From NCBI GenBank assembly GCA_001306305.2, contig CP155577.1, forward strand, positions 992,001 to 1,056,000: 64,000 bases of DNA, read 5' to 3'. The position numbers and the translations under genes were made by a program. This DNA is from Citromicrobium bathyomarinum. GTDB taxonomy: Bacteria > Pseudomonadota > Alphaproteobacteria > Sphingomonadales > Sphingomonadaceae. Below the pieces are notes generated by a model that was not told where the DNA came from, did not search any database, and saw nothing but the letters and a program-made list of their open reading frames with translations. This document shows positions 32,489-40,565 of the stretch, one piece after another; the first letter of the stretch is position 1, and every line of letters starts with the position of its first letter.

Positions 32489-33394
32489 CTAGAGGTACTT
32501 GGTGAGATTGAGCTGGCTGAGCTGTGCGAAGACGGAATAGCTCGCCTCCAGCGTGGCCTTCTGCTGCGCGAGGTCGACCGCGACCTGGCCCAGATCCGCG
32601 TCTTCGTTCGCCGCGATGATGTCGCTGAGGACCAACGAACGCTGTTCGGCACGTTCGCCGAGCGTTTCCACGCGCGCCTGCTTGCGCCCGTTTTCGGCAT
32701 TCGCAGCGCGCAATCCGACAGAGCCCGTATCGATCTGCACGAGTGCGTCCTGCAAGGCGGTTTTCTGTGCATCGGTCAGCCGTTCGCCGATCGGGCCGGC
32801 GGCCGCCAGAGTGCGAAACGCTTCGTAGATTTCTGCACCGAGATCGCTGGCCGTAATGCCATATGTTACCGAAGTGCCCTCGGAGAGATGCGCGACGGCG
32901 CGCACATCGTCGTTCCTGAACGCGTCGGACGCCGGCGTGGCGGCCACGTCGGCCAGGCTTTCGGGGGCGAAGGGCAGCACATCGGTGCGCGAGCCGCCGA
33001 ATAGTGGGATACCGCCTTCCTTGGCGTTGAGGCTGCTGCGGAACTGTTCGAACGCGCCCTTTATCGTTTCCTGCAGGCCCGAGGAATCTTCCGTCCCGAT
33101 CGCGGTTGCCATGCGGGTGCGCAGGTCGATCAGGGTGTTGTCGAGGCCGGTGACGTGCGCATCGTAGATCGCGAGCGAAGTGGTCACGTGCTTGGAGACG
33201 ACCGCCTGCGCCTCCTGCTTGGCGAGCATCGAGCGTGCCGACATAGTGCGCACGGCTTCGGTACCCAGGCCCGCATAATCCTGCGCCTTCTTGCCGGTCG
33301 ACAGCGAGGTCTGCGTCTTGGCGAGATTTTGCTGAGCGCGCTGGATGGCATCGGCCATCGTGCGTTGCAGCGGAATGGTGGCAACCCGGGTCAT
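32489..33394 (-). CDS. flgL: Hook-filament junction protein FlgL
   Basis: 301 residues with flagellin-like N- and C-terminal helices: S-L-S-T-G-K-K-A-Q-D-Y-A-G-L near residue 32 and Q-K-A-T-L-E-A-S-Y-S-V-F-A-Q-L-S-Q-L-N-L near the end. FlgL joins the hook-associated FlgK to the filament. It is last in flgE-flgK-flgL, 11 bases after flgK. Confidence 0.88.
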   Translation of the reverse strand: MTRVATIPLQRTMADAIQRAQQNLAKTQTSLSTGKKAQDYAGLGTEAVRTMSARSMLAKQEAQAVVSKHVTTSLAIYDAHVTGLDNTLIDLRTRMATAIGTEDSSGLQETIKGAFEQFRSSLNAKEGGIPLFGGSRTDVLPFAPESLADVAATPASDAFRNDDVRAVAHLSEGTSVTYGITASDLGAEIYEAFRTLAAAGPIGERLTDAQKTALQDALVQIDTGSVGLRAANAENGRKQARVETLGERAEQRSLVLSDIIAANEDADLGQVAVDLAQQKATLEASYSVFAQLSQLNLTKYL

Positions 33395-33405
33395 TGGATG
33401 TCCTT

Positions 33406-35502
33406 TCAGCGGACCATATCGAGGAGAGTGTCGTACATTTGGGTGGCGGTCGTCATGACGCGCGCGGCGGCGGAATAGCTGTTCTGGAGGACCACCATCT
33501 GCGAGAGTTCCTCATCCAGATTGACGCCGGAGAAGCTGTCGCGCCGGTTGATCGCGTCGTCGCGCCGCGCAGCGGCATCCACCAGCATGTCCTGCGCGCG
33601 CGCGGCCTGGGTTCCGGCGCGGCCCATCAGCAGGCTGGAGAAACGCTCGATCGTCGCCGACCCGGCCTTGCCGAAGTCGATCGGCTTACCCAGCGCTTCG
33701 ACAAGGGCACCGGCAACCCGCGTGTCGCCACCGCCCAGCGCAGGCTCGCCAACGGCGGCATCCGTCCGCAGGCGGGAGAGCGGCAGCCGGTCGGCGCTGG
33801 CCAGAACGTCGCTTCGCACGCCTGCTTTGTTCAGCCCGCTGGCACTGCCGGTCAGCCCGGAGAGCGCGGTAAAGGATACGCCGGTGCCGAAGCGGTCGGT
33901 CGAATCCGTGGGGATGGAAAGCAGTGCACCGCTGGCCCCCGGGGTGGGCGTAAAGGATATGCGGCCCCGGTCATCCAGCGCAAAACTGCCGAACTTTGCC
34001 AGCGGGCTCTGCCCCAGCTCGGTGACCAGATCGCCCATGGTCGGGCCGACCGTGCCGGTAAGCGTGGTGGTCGCGAGAGAGCGGCCGGTGGCATCGCGCA
34101 GCACCAGCTGCGCGGACTGTCCGGCGCCGAACCCGTGCGGATCGCTGGCGACGAAACCCGGCGCGACGAGCGTTGCGGACTCGCTACGGACCACGTCGTT
34201 GAGGCCGAAATAATGCGAGAAGCCGTTACCCGCGCGCGCGCTTGGCGGATCGCCCTGCGCCACCGCGACCCCGTTGCTGCCGCTTGTCGCGACGAAGGAC
34301 AGGCGCCCGTCCTGCAGGGCAACGGTGGCATTGCCTGCCAGACCACCATTGATCGCGGCGATGGCATCGTCGACGGTAGCCAGTGGCCCCAGCGCGTCGA
34401 AATCGACCGTGGTGCTCGCGACGAGAATGCCGCTCTTGTCGGTTACCGCGAAGGTTGCCTGTCCGGTGAACCCTAGGCGGTCGCCGCCAATCAGCCCGGT
34501 AGGCCGGCCGTCAAGCCGGTTAGGAGGCGGGACCGCGGTGCCCGAGTTGGACACCGAATTGAGGGTTTCGGCGAGGCCGCCGAACAGCGAACCGATCTGG
34601 TCAGAGAATTCCGGCAAGGCACGATCGCGCAGGTCGAGCAGCCCGCCAAGCTTGCCGCCGATCGCAGAGGAATCGAGCTTCTCGCCCGTCGCAGTGGTCG
34701 GCTCACCCGCCTCGTTGGTGAAACGGATGTCGATCACCGGGTAGGTCGGCTGCGCGACCCCGTCGCCAGGGCTCGGGTAGGACAGCTTGCGGAGCCGACC
34801 GTCGAGCAGGACCGCGCCATTGGCGGAGTCGATGTTGACCCGGCCATCGGGCTGTTCGCGGATCGAGATCTTCATCATTCCGCTCAATTCCTCGAGCGCG
34901 GACATGCGCTGATCCTCGGCCCCGCCGGCACTGCGGCCAAGGCCGCGAAGCTGCGCGACCGTTGCGTTCAGCCCGTGGATGCGCTCGAGCAGGTCGTTAA
35001 CCGTCTCGATCGAGTACCCGACCTCCGATTCAACATCGCCACGCAGCACCTGGATATCGTCGTCGAGCTGGCGCAGGGAGCCGATCGCATCCTGCACCTC
35101 GGCGACGAAGTTCGACGCGTTCTGCGATGCGCTTCGCCCGCTCGTCAGCGCGATCGCCGATGCACTGATCGCGTCGAGCCGCGCGGGCACGCCGCTTTCG
35201 GCCCCCGGTGCGCCCAGGAATGCCTGCAAGCGATCCATGTAGTTCGCGGTCACCTCTGCGCGGCCCATGTCGCCCGCGCGAAGATATACCGTCTGCTCCA
35301 GAAAGCGGTCGGCGATCCGGGTGGGCTCGCCGATGACGACCCCGTTGATACGGCCCTGGGTCACACCCGTAGAGAGGGATACGCGCTCGCGCGCGTATCC
35401 CGGCGTACTGATGTTGGCGATGTTGTTGGATACCGATCTGATGCCGGCCTGCGACGCCGACAGGCCGGACACCGCCGTTCCCAGGATATTGCTCAGCGAC
35501 AT
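33406..35502 (-). CDS. flgK: Hook-associated protein FlgK
   Basis: 698 residues, long but within the family range. N-terminal S-V-S-N-N-I-A-N-I-S-T-P-G-Y-A-R-E and C-terminal L-D-E-E-L-S-Q-M-V-V-L-Q-N-S-Y-S-A-A-A-R-V are diagnostic. The middle (about 330-600) is a variable Gly/Ala/Thr-rich region. FlgK forms the first hook-filament junction layer. It begins 26 bases after flgE. Confidence 0.94.
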   Translation of the reverse strand: MSLSNILGTAVSGLSASQAGIRSVSNNIANISTPGYARERVSLSTGVTQGRINGVVIGEPTRIADRFLEQTVYLRAGDMGRAEVTANYMDRLQAFLGAPGAESGVPARLDAISASAIALTSGRSASQNASNFVAEVQDAIGSLRQLDDDIQVLRGDVESEVGYSIETVNDLLERIHGLNATVAQLRGLGRSAGGAEDQRMSALEELSGMMKISIREQPDGRVNIDSANGAVLLDGRLRKLSYPSPGDGVAQPTYPVIDIRFTNEAGEPTTATGEKLDSSAIGGKLGGLLDLRDRALPEFSDQIGSLFGGLAETLNSVSNSGTAVPPPNRLDGRPTGLIGGDRLGFTGQATFAVTDKSGILVASTTVDFDALGPLATVDDAIAAINGGLAGNATVALQDGRLSFVATSGSNGVAVAQGDPPSARAGNGFSHYFGLNDVVRSESATLVAPGFVASDPHGFGAGQSAQLVLRDATGRSLATTTLTGTVGPTMGDLVTELGQSPLAKFGSFALDDRGRISFTPTPGASGALLSIPTDSTDRFGTGVSFTALSGLTGSASGLNKAGVRSDVLASADRLPLSRLRTDAAVGEPALGGGDTRVAGALVEALGKPIDFGKAGSATIERFSSLLMGRAGTQAARAQDMLVDAAARRDDAINRRDSFSGVNLDEELSQMVVLQNSYSAAARVMTTATQMYDTLLDMVR

Positions 35503-35528
35503 TAATCAGTTCCTCGCCCGACCAGGCT

Positions 35529-36827
35529 CTAGCGCTTGAGCGCGCTGACTTCCTGGAGCATGTCGTCAACCGTGGTGATGATCTTGGACGATGCGCTGTA
35601 GGCCCGCTGGAAGCGGATCATGTTGGTGAATTCCTGCGCCAGATCGACGTTGGATGCTTCCAGGGTGCCGGCCGAAATCGTGCCGCTGCCCAGCTCTCCC
35701 GGGCGCCCGATGGCGACATTGCCCGACTGCTGAGAGACAGTGTAGGCATTGCCCGGCAGGCGCGAGAGACCGTCCGGATTGGCGAAGGTCGCCATCGGCA
35801 GCTGGAACACCGGACGCGAGGTGCCATCGTCGAAGACGGCGCTGACGATACCGTCCTTGCTGACTTCCACCGAGACGAGATTGTTAAGCATGCCGCCGTC
35901 GGTGCTGGATGCGATCAGCGCCGAGCTGCTGCCGAACTGGGTCAGCCCGTCGAGCCCGTCCTGACTGCCAAGGTTGAGGTTGATCGGAGAGGAGCCGGCC
36001 TGGTTGGCCCAGGAGACGTTGAGCGTTCCGAACAGGGCAGGCGAGGAGTTGGCGAGATCAAGGCTGCCGTCGGGGTTGAAGGCGACGTTGCCGCTGGCCA
36101 GCAGGCCGTTGGCCGCGGTCACATCGGCGGGGTCGCCATAGATCTCCGAAACCCACTGGTTGGGGCCGGTCTTGACGAAACCCATCGTTACCTGGTGGCC
36201 GCCACCCTGCGCATCGAAAATCTCGAAGGTGCGAGAGAAATGCGGCTCCAGAGCGCCAGTCGCCATATCGCCTGCGGCATAGGCACCGGTGAACGGCTCC
36301 TGCGTCGATTGCAGGTTGATGCGAGCGGTGAGGCGGGTGGTGGCCGTGGCGGTGCCGGTCAGCCCGCTCAGTCGGACAGGTTCCAGCTCGCTCACGCCGC
36401 CGGTGCTGGTGTAGCCGCCGGTCGTGTCCAGCCGCCAGCCCTGCAGGAAATAGCCACCAGTATTGCGCAGATAGCCCTGCTCGTCCGGGCGGAAAGCCCC
36501 GGCGCGGGTGAATGCGATGCCGCTATCGGCGCCGCTGCCCGTGCGGGTGACGAAGAAACCGCCCCCGTCGATGCCCAGATCGGTCTGGCTGGAGGCTGCC
36601 TGGAGGAGCCCCTGCTTGGAAATCATCGCGCGGGGTGCCGCCGCAACGCCGCCAGCCGAATAGCTGCTCTTCAGACGTCCGTCCGTGACGAGAGTGCGAA
36701 AGTCCGCCTCTGCGCCTTTGTATCCCACGGTGTTGATGTTGGTGATGTTGTCGGCAACCGTCGCCATCGCGCTCGATTGGGCACCGAGGCCGGACACACC
36801 GGCGTACAGGGCAGAATATAGGCTCAC
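35529..36827 (-). CDS. flgE: Flagellar hook protein FlgE
   Basis: 432 residues. N-terminal rod/hook motif V-A-D-N-I-T-N-I-N-T-V-G-Y-K-G, central D2 region with F-E-I-F-D-A-Q-G-G-G-H, and C-terminal L-E-A-S-N-V-D-L-A-Q-E-F-T-N-M-I. GTG 36827 is chosen because it starts the conserved S-L-Y-S-A-L-Y-A-G-V-S-G-L and has AGGAG 10 bases upstream; longer frames run through the divergent flbT region. First gene of flgE-flgK-flgL. Confidence 0.93.
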   Translation of the reverse strand: MSLYSALYAGVSGLGAQSSAMATVADNITNINTVGYKGAEADFRTLVTDGRLKSSYSAGGVAAAPRAMISKQGLLQAASSQTDLGIDGGGFFVTRTGSGADSGIAFTRAGAFRPDEQGYLRNTGGYFLQGWRLDTTGGYTSTGGVSELEPVRLSGLTGTATATTRLTARINLQSTQEPFTGAYAAGDMATGALEPHFSRTFEIFDAQGGGHQVTMGFVKTGPNQWVSEIYGDPADVTAANGLLASGNVAFNPDGSLDLANSSPALFGTLNVSWANQAGSSPINLNLGSQDGLDGLTQFGSSSALIASSTDGGMLNNLVSVEVSKDGIVSAVFDDGTSRPVFQLPMATFANPDGLSRLPGNAYTVSQQSGNVAIGRPGELGSGTISAGTLEASNVDLAQEFTNMIRFQRAYSASSKIITTVDDMLQEVSALKR

Positions 36828-36952
36828 TGAATTGCAACTCCTGCTTGGCGGGCACGCGCGCCCGGTCACAAGAGCATTGTAGGAGAGCGGCATAGGCAAA
36901 CCCAAAAGCAGGCAATTTTTTCCGACCCGGCCCCGGCACCACTCGCACCCCT

Positions 36953-36959
36953 CTATAAT
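36953..36959 (+). promoter_or_regulatory. Flagellar TATAAT-like element before flbT
   Basis: CTATAAT in the context CCCTCTATAATGG lies 27 bases before the flbT ATG, in the region divergent from flgE. A GGCAC string 17 bases upstream recalls sigma-54 sites, but its partner spacing is wrong. Confidence 0.5.
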
Positions 36960-36986
36960 GGTCCCATCAATCAGAAGGGACATGCG

Positions 36987-37418
36987 ATGCTCCATATTAC
37001 TCTTCGCGAAGGCGAAAAGGTCGTCATCAACGGTGCGGTGCTGCGCTCGACCGGTCGCGCAGAGATCGTCGTCGAAAACGCTGCGGCAATCCTGCGCGGG
37101 CGCGACGTCATGTCGCCCGCAGAAGCGAACACTCCGGCGCGCCGGCTCTATTTCGCGTGCATGATGGCTTATCTCGATCCGGCCAACCTGACCCAGTATC
37201 AGGGCCGCATCCTTTCGCTGTTCGAGGATCTCGTCGAAGCGGTGGAAGCACCCGAAGCAAAGGCGCACTGCGTGTCGTTCGCGCGCAGCGTCGCCTATTG
37301 CGATTTCTATCGCGCGCTCAACGATTGCCGCGCCCTGATCGCCTACGAAACCCAGGCGCTGGCCCGTTTCGCCCCGGTCGAAGAGGCCGAAACCGTCCAA
37401 GCGGCCAACGCGGCCTGA
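36987..37418 (+). CDS. flbT: Flagellin post-transcriptional regulator FlbT
   Basis: 143 residues matching FlbT: K-V-V-I-N-G-A-V-L near residue 15, A-A-I-L-R-G-R-D-V-M and E-A-N-T-P-A-R-R-L-Y-F-A-C-M-M-A-Y-L. FlbT binds the 5' leader of flagellin mRNA and restrains flagellin synthesis until the hook is complete. Its usual partner flaF is absent from this window. The flagellin leader at 23871-23940 has two hairpins that could be targets. First gene of flbT-fliI-fliJ. Confidence 0.9.
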   Translation: MLHITLREGEKVVINGAVLRSTGRAEIVVENAAAILRGRDVMSPAEANTPARRLYFACMMAYLDPANLTQYQGRILSLFEDLVEAVEAPEAKAHCVSFARSVAYCDFYRALNDCRALIAYETQALARFAPVEEAETVQAANAA

Positions 37419-37428
37419 TCCTTTCGCC

Positions 37429-38757
37429 ATGCAGACGCTGGCATCCGCCGCGCGGGCAATCCGCGCGTTTCCGCCCGATCGGCACTTCGGCTCCGTCGCC
37501 GCCGTACGCGGCGCGCTGATCGAGGTCGAAGGGTTGGTCGGCTCCGCCCGGATCGGGTCGCGCATAGCGATCGAGTGCGAGGGCGGGACCGTGGATGCAG
37601 AGATCACCGGGCTCGACCGGCAGACCGCGCATTGCCTGTCGTTCAACGATCCGCACGGGATTGCCACTGGGACCCGCGTTGACCTGATGCCAGGGCAGTC
37701 GATGCTGCGACCGACCGACCAGTGGCTGGGCCGCGTGGTCGACGGGCTTGGTCGCCCGATGGACGACAAGGGGCCCCTTCCTGTCGGCCCTGAAGCGCGC
37801 CTGTTCAAGGCCGACCCGCCGGCAGCTGCCAACCGCACCCGCGTGGGGCGCAGGCTTGAAACGGGAGTGCGCTCGCTCGACCTGTTCGCGCCGCTTTGCC
37901 GGGGGCAGCGGCTGGGACTGTTTGCGGGCTCGGGCGTCGGCAAGTCGACCCTGCTGTCGATGCTGGCGCGCTGGGTCGAAACCGACATCGCGGTGATCGG
38001 CCTGATCGGCGAGCGCGGCCGCGAAGTTCAGGAATTCATCGAGGACGATCTGGGGCCGGAAGGTCTGGCGCGCAGCGTGGTGGTCGTCGCGACCTCCGAT
38101 TCGCCCGCGCTCATGCGTCGCCAGGCGGCCTGGACCACGCTCGCCATCGCCGAGCACTTCCGTGATGCGGGCCGCGACGTGATGTGCCTGATGGATTCGG
38201 TCACCCGCTTCGCCATGGCGCAGCGCGAGATCGGCCTTGCCAATGGCGAGCCCCCGGCGACCAAGGGCTATACGCCCACCGTTTTCGCCGAACTTCCGCG
38301 CCTGCTCGAACGCGCGGGCCCCGGCGGTCCCGGTCAGGGATCGATCACCGGTCTGTTCAGCGTGCTGGTCGACGGCGACGATCACGACGAACCGATCGCC
38401 GATGCGGTGCGCGGCATTCTGGATGGTCACATCGTCATGTCGCGCAAGATTGCCGAGCGTGGTCGCTTCCCCGCTATCGACATCCTCAAATCGGTCTCGC
38501 GCATGCTGCCCGACTGTCACGAGGAGGAGGAGAACCGGCTGCGCCTCGCGGCGCTGCGGCACCTCTCCAACTATGCCGACATGGAAGAGCTCGTCCGGCT
38601 GGGTGCCTACAAGTCCGGCTCGGATGCAGAGGTGGACGAAGCAATCCGCCTCGCCCCGGCAATCGAGGACCTGCTGAAGCAGCGCAAGGACGATCGCGGA
38701 TCGCTGGCCCACAGCTTCGCCCGGCTCGCCGAACTGATGACGGAGACTTCGCAGTGA
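37429..38757 (+). CDS. fliI: Flagellar export ATPase FliI
   Basis: 442 residues homologous to the F1 beta subunit. Walker A G-S-G-V-G-K-S-T-L-L lies near residue 167; V-M-C-L-M-D-S-V-T-R-F-A-M-A-Q-R-E-I-G-L carries Walker B, and G-S-I-T-G-L-F-S-V-L-V-D-G-D-D follows. It powers delivery of export substrates with FliH and FliJ. The length is normal. It begins 10 bases after flbT, and the stop overlaps the fliJ GTG. Confidence 0.95.
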   Translation: MQTLASAARAIRAFPPDRHFGSVAAVRGALIEVEGLVGSARIGSRIAIECEGGTVDAEITGLDRQTAHCLSFNDPHGIATGTRVDLMPGQSMLRPTDQWLGRVVDGLGRPMDDKGPLPVGPEARLFKADPPAAANRTRVGRRLETGVRSLDLFAPLCRGQRLGLFAGSGVGKSTLLSMLARWVETDIAVIGLIGERGREVQEFIEDDLGPEGLARSVVVVATSDSPALMRRQAAWTTLAIAEHFRDAGRDVMCLMDSVTRFAMAQREIGLANGEPPATKGYTPTVFAELPRLLERAGPGGPGQGSITGLFSVLVDGDDHDEPIADAVRGILDGHIVMSRKIAERGRFPAIDILKSVSRMLPDCHEEEENRLRLAALRHLSNYADMEELVRLGAYKSGSDAEVDEAIRLAPAIEDLLKQRKDDRGSLAHSFARLAELMTETSQ

Positions 38758-39206
38758 AGACGCCCTTCGACACCGTCCTGCGCATGCGGCGCCGGGAAAT
38801 CGACCGCACCCGCATCGCCATTCACATGGAAACCACGCGGCTCACGGAGATCGATCAGCAGAGCCGCGCGCTGGAGGAAGAGCTGGCGCGCGAGTACGAG
38901 GTCTGCGCGCAGAGCTGGGCCTCGTCTGCCGAGGCATTTGTCCGGCGCAGGATGGCGCAGCAGGCGGACCTGGTGGCGCAGCGCGTCGCCGTATCGGAGG
39001 AAATCGGCCGCCTGAGGCGCGAGGCGGTCGACGCCTATGGTTCGCAGCACGTGCTGGAAAACGCCGCCGAGGCGTTTCGAGACGATCACCGGCGGCAGCA
39101 ATCGCGGGCCGAGCAGCGCGAAACGGACGATCTGTGCGCGGCGCGCGTGGTTCCCGCCACGCGCACACGGACCGAGCCTACCATTCCGCAGCTTACGGCC
39201 CGGTGA
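38754..39206 (+). CDS. fliJ: FliJ-like export chaperone-escort protein
   Basis: 150 residues, almost entirely a charged coiled coil (Arg, Glu, Gln), starting T-P-F-D-T-V-L-R-M-R-R-R-E-I-D, the general form of FliJ. FliJ forms the central stalk of the FliI hexamer. The GTG start at 38754 overlaps the fliI stop (GTGA). The family is weakly conserved, so position and coiled-coil form carry most of the weight. Confidence 0.78.
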   Translation: MKTPFDTVLRMRRREIDRTRIAIHMETTRLTEIDQQSRALEEELAREYEVCAQSWASSAEAFVRRRMAQQADLVAQRVAVSEEIGRLRREAVDAYGSQHVLENAAEAFRDDHRRQQSRAEQRETDDLCAARVVPATRTRTEPTIPQLTAR

Positions 39207-39212
39207 CGTGCG

Positions 39213-40289
39213 ATGCAGCAGGTAGGACTCGAATCGCTCTCCCCGCAGGACCGGGCACGCGTCATCTATACGCAGGCCCGTTCCGAGATGACCGACCGCC
39301 TGTGGCAGGCGGCCATCGGCAGTGCGCAAGACGATAAGTCAGGCGCGCAGGGGCCGTGTCGCCACGGTCCCATGGGGCTCCCGATGGGGATGATGGACCT
39401 GTTCGGCACCGGTCAGGATGCCAGCGCGCTGGCGATGGCCTTCGAAGCCATGCAAGGAGCCGGTGCGAAGCCGGGGATCGGGATCGACTCCATTCGACCC
39501 CCGGTGGCCAAGCCCGAGATTAGCATCGAACCGATCGTTCCGGCGGTGACCAAGCCGGGCCTCGGTTTCGATGCGCCGTCGCCCTCCAGCCCCGTCATCA
39601 AAGAGAGTTCCGCCAGCGGCCCACTGGGCAGCCTGGGGGCCAATTCCGGCTACGCGGCGACCTTGCAAAGGGCTGCCGAGCGTAGCGGACTGCCCGCGAC
39701 CACGCTTGCCGCGATCGTCGATGCAGAGGCGGCCAAACGCCCGGATGGCAGCTGGAATCTGATGTCGCGCAATCCGCGTTCGAGCGCGGCGGGGCTGGGC
39801 CAGTTCCTTTCCGGCACATGGATCGGCATGGCCCAGAAGCCCGGCACCTGGCTGTATGACGTGGCACAGCAGAAGGGTTGGCTGACCGAGAGCGGCCGCG
39901 TCGCTCCCGCGGCACGCGGATCGCTACTCGCGCTGCGTTACGATGCGACGGCGTCGATCAACAGCATCGCCGATTATGCCACATCCAATATCGCGACCAT
40001 TCGCAGGTCGGGCGTCAGGACTGGAGACGATCCGCAGGCGCTCGCCCGGATTGCCTATCTCGGCCACCATCTGGGGCCGGGAGATGCGATCCGCTACCTA
40101 AAGGGCGGATTGGCGGAGGGTCGGGCCACCGTTTTACTGAAGGCGCAGATCGGATCGGCATCGGCGCGCGAGCGGATCGCCCGTACCGGCGATGCCGCGC
40201 AGGCGCACCGTGACTGGCTCAACGGCTACATCGCCCGCAAGATCAGGCCCGATCGGTTTGCCGCCCTGCCGCAGGCGGCCAGCAGCTGA
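39213..40289 (+). CDS. Lytic-transglycosylase-like protein in flagellar cluster
   Basis: 358 residues. The first about 140 are low-complexity (repeated P-V-A-K-P-E-I, P-A-V-T-K-P-G), followed by an SLT-like lysozyme-fold domain (about 145-330): L-P-A-T-T-L-A-A-I-V-D-A-E-A-A-K, S-S-A-A-G-L-G-Q-F-L-S-G-T-W, and D-P-Q-A-L-A-R-I-A-Y. It could cut peptidoglycan for rod passage, a task the single-domain FlgJ here cannot do. There is no Sec signal peptide; export through the flagellar apparatus is possible. It follows fliJ by 6 bases. Confidence 0.75.
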   Translation: MQQVGLESLSPQDRARVIYTQARSEMTDRLWQAAIGSAQDDKSGAQGPCRHGPMGLPMGMMDLFGTGQDASALAMAFEAMQGAGAKPGIGIDSIRPPVAKPEISIEPIVPAVTKPGLGFDAPSPSSPVIKESSASGPLGSLGANSGYAATLQRAAERSGLPATTLAAIVDAEAAKRPDGSWNLMSRNPRSSAAGLGQFLSGTWIGMAQKPGTWLYDVAQQKGWLTESGRVAPAARGSLLALRYDATASINSIADYATSNIATIRRSGVRTGDDPQALARIAYLGHHLGPGDAIRYLKGGLAEGRATVLLKAQIGSASARERIARTGDAAQAHRDWLNGYIARKIRPDRFAALPQAASS

Positions 40290-40291
40290 TC

Positions 40292-40308
40292 CAGACAGAC
40301 AGACAGAC
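40292..40308. repeat. CAGA tetranucleotide tract
   Basis: Four CAGA units plus a C stand three bases after the transglycosylase stop. The tract lies outside coding sequence, so length variation would not shift a frame; it could only alter the spacing before the sigma-like gene region. Confidence 0.6.
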
Positions 40309-40565
40309 GGACTGCCGACAACCCGCAGGATGCCTGATTTTCCGGGGAAACCTGCCGGCCCCGGTGGCCTGCGATGCGCCCCGAGGCGGGGCTCCGAAAC
40401 CGTCCGGGCATGACCGTAGTGGCCCTTCCGTAAAAGTACTGAAGCCAAGTTCGGTATGGTTCCTTAAAGGAGAAAACCGGAACCGCCAAGAAAGAGGTCG
40501 TTTATAGGCGGGCTACTATCCCTTGATCGTCACAAGACAGCATTTGACGTAAGGGGAGCGTACTC

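Noticed and set aside
40292-40308. CAGA tract as a phase-variation switch
   Set aside because: Only four units, located after a stop codon and far from the next start, so no frame or promoter effect is expected.
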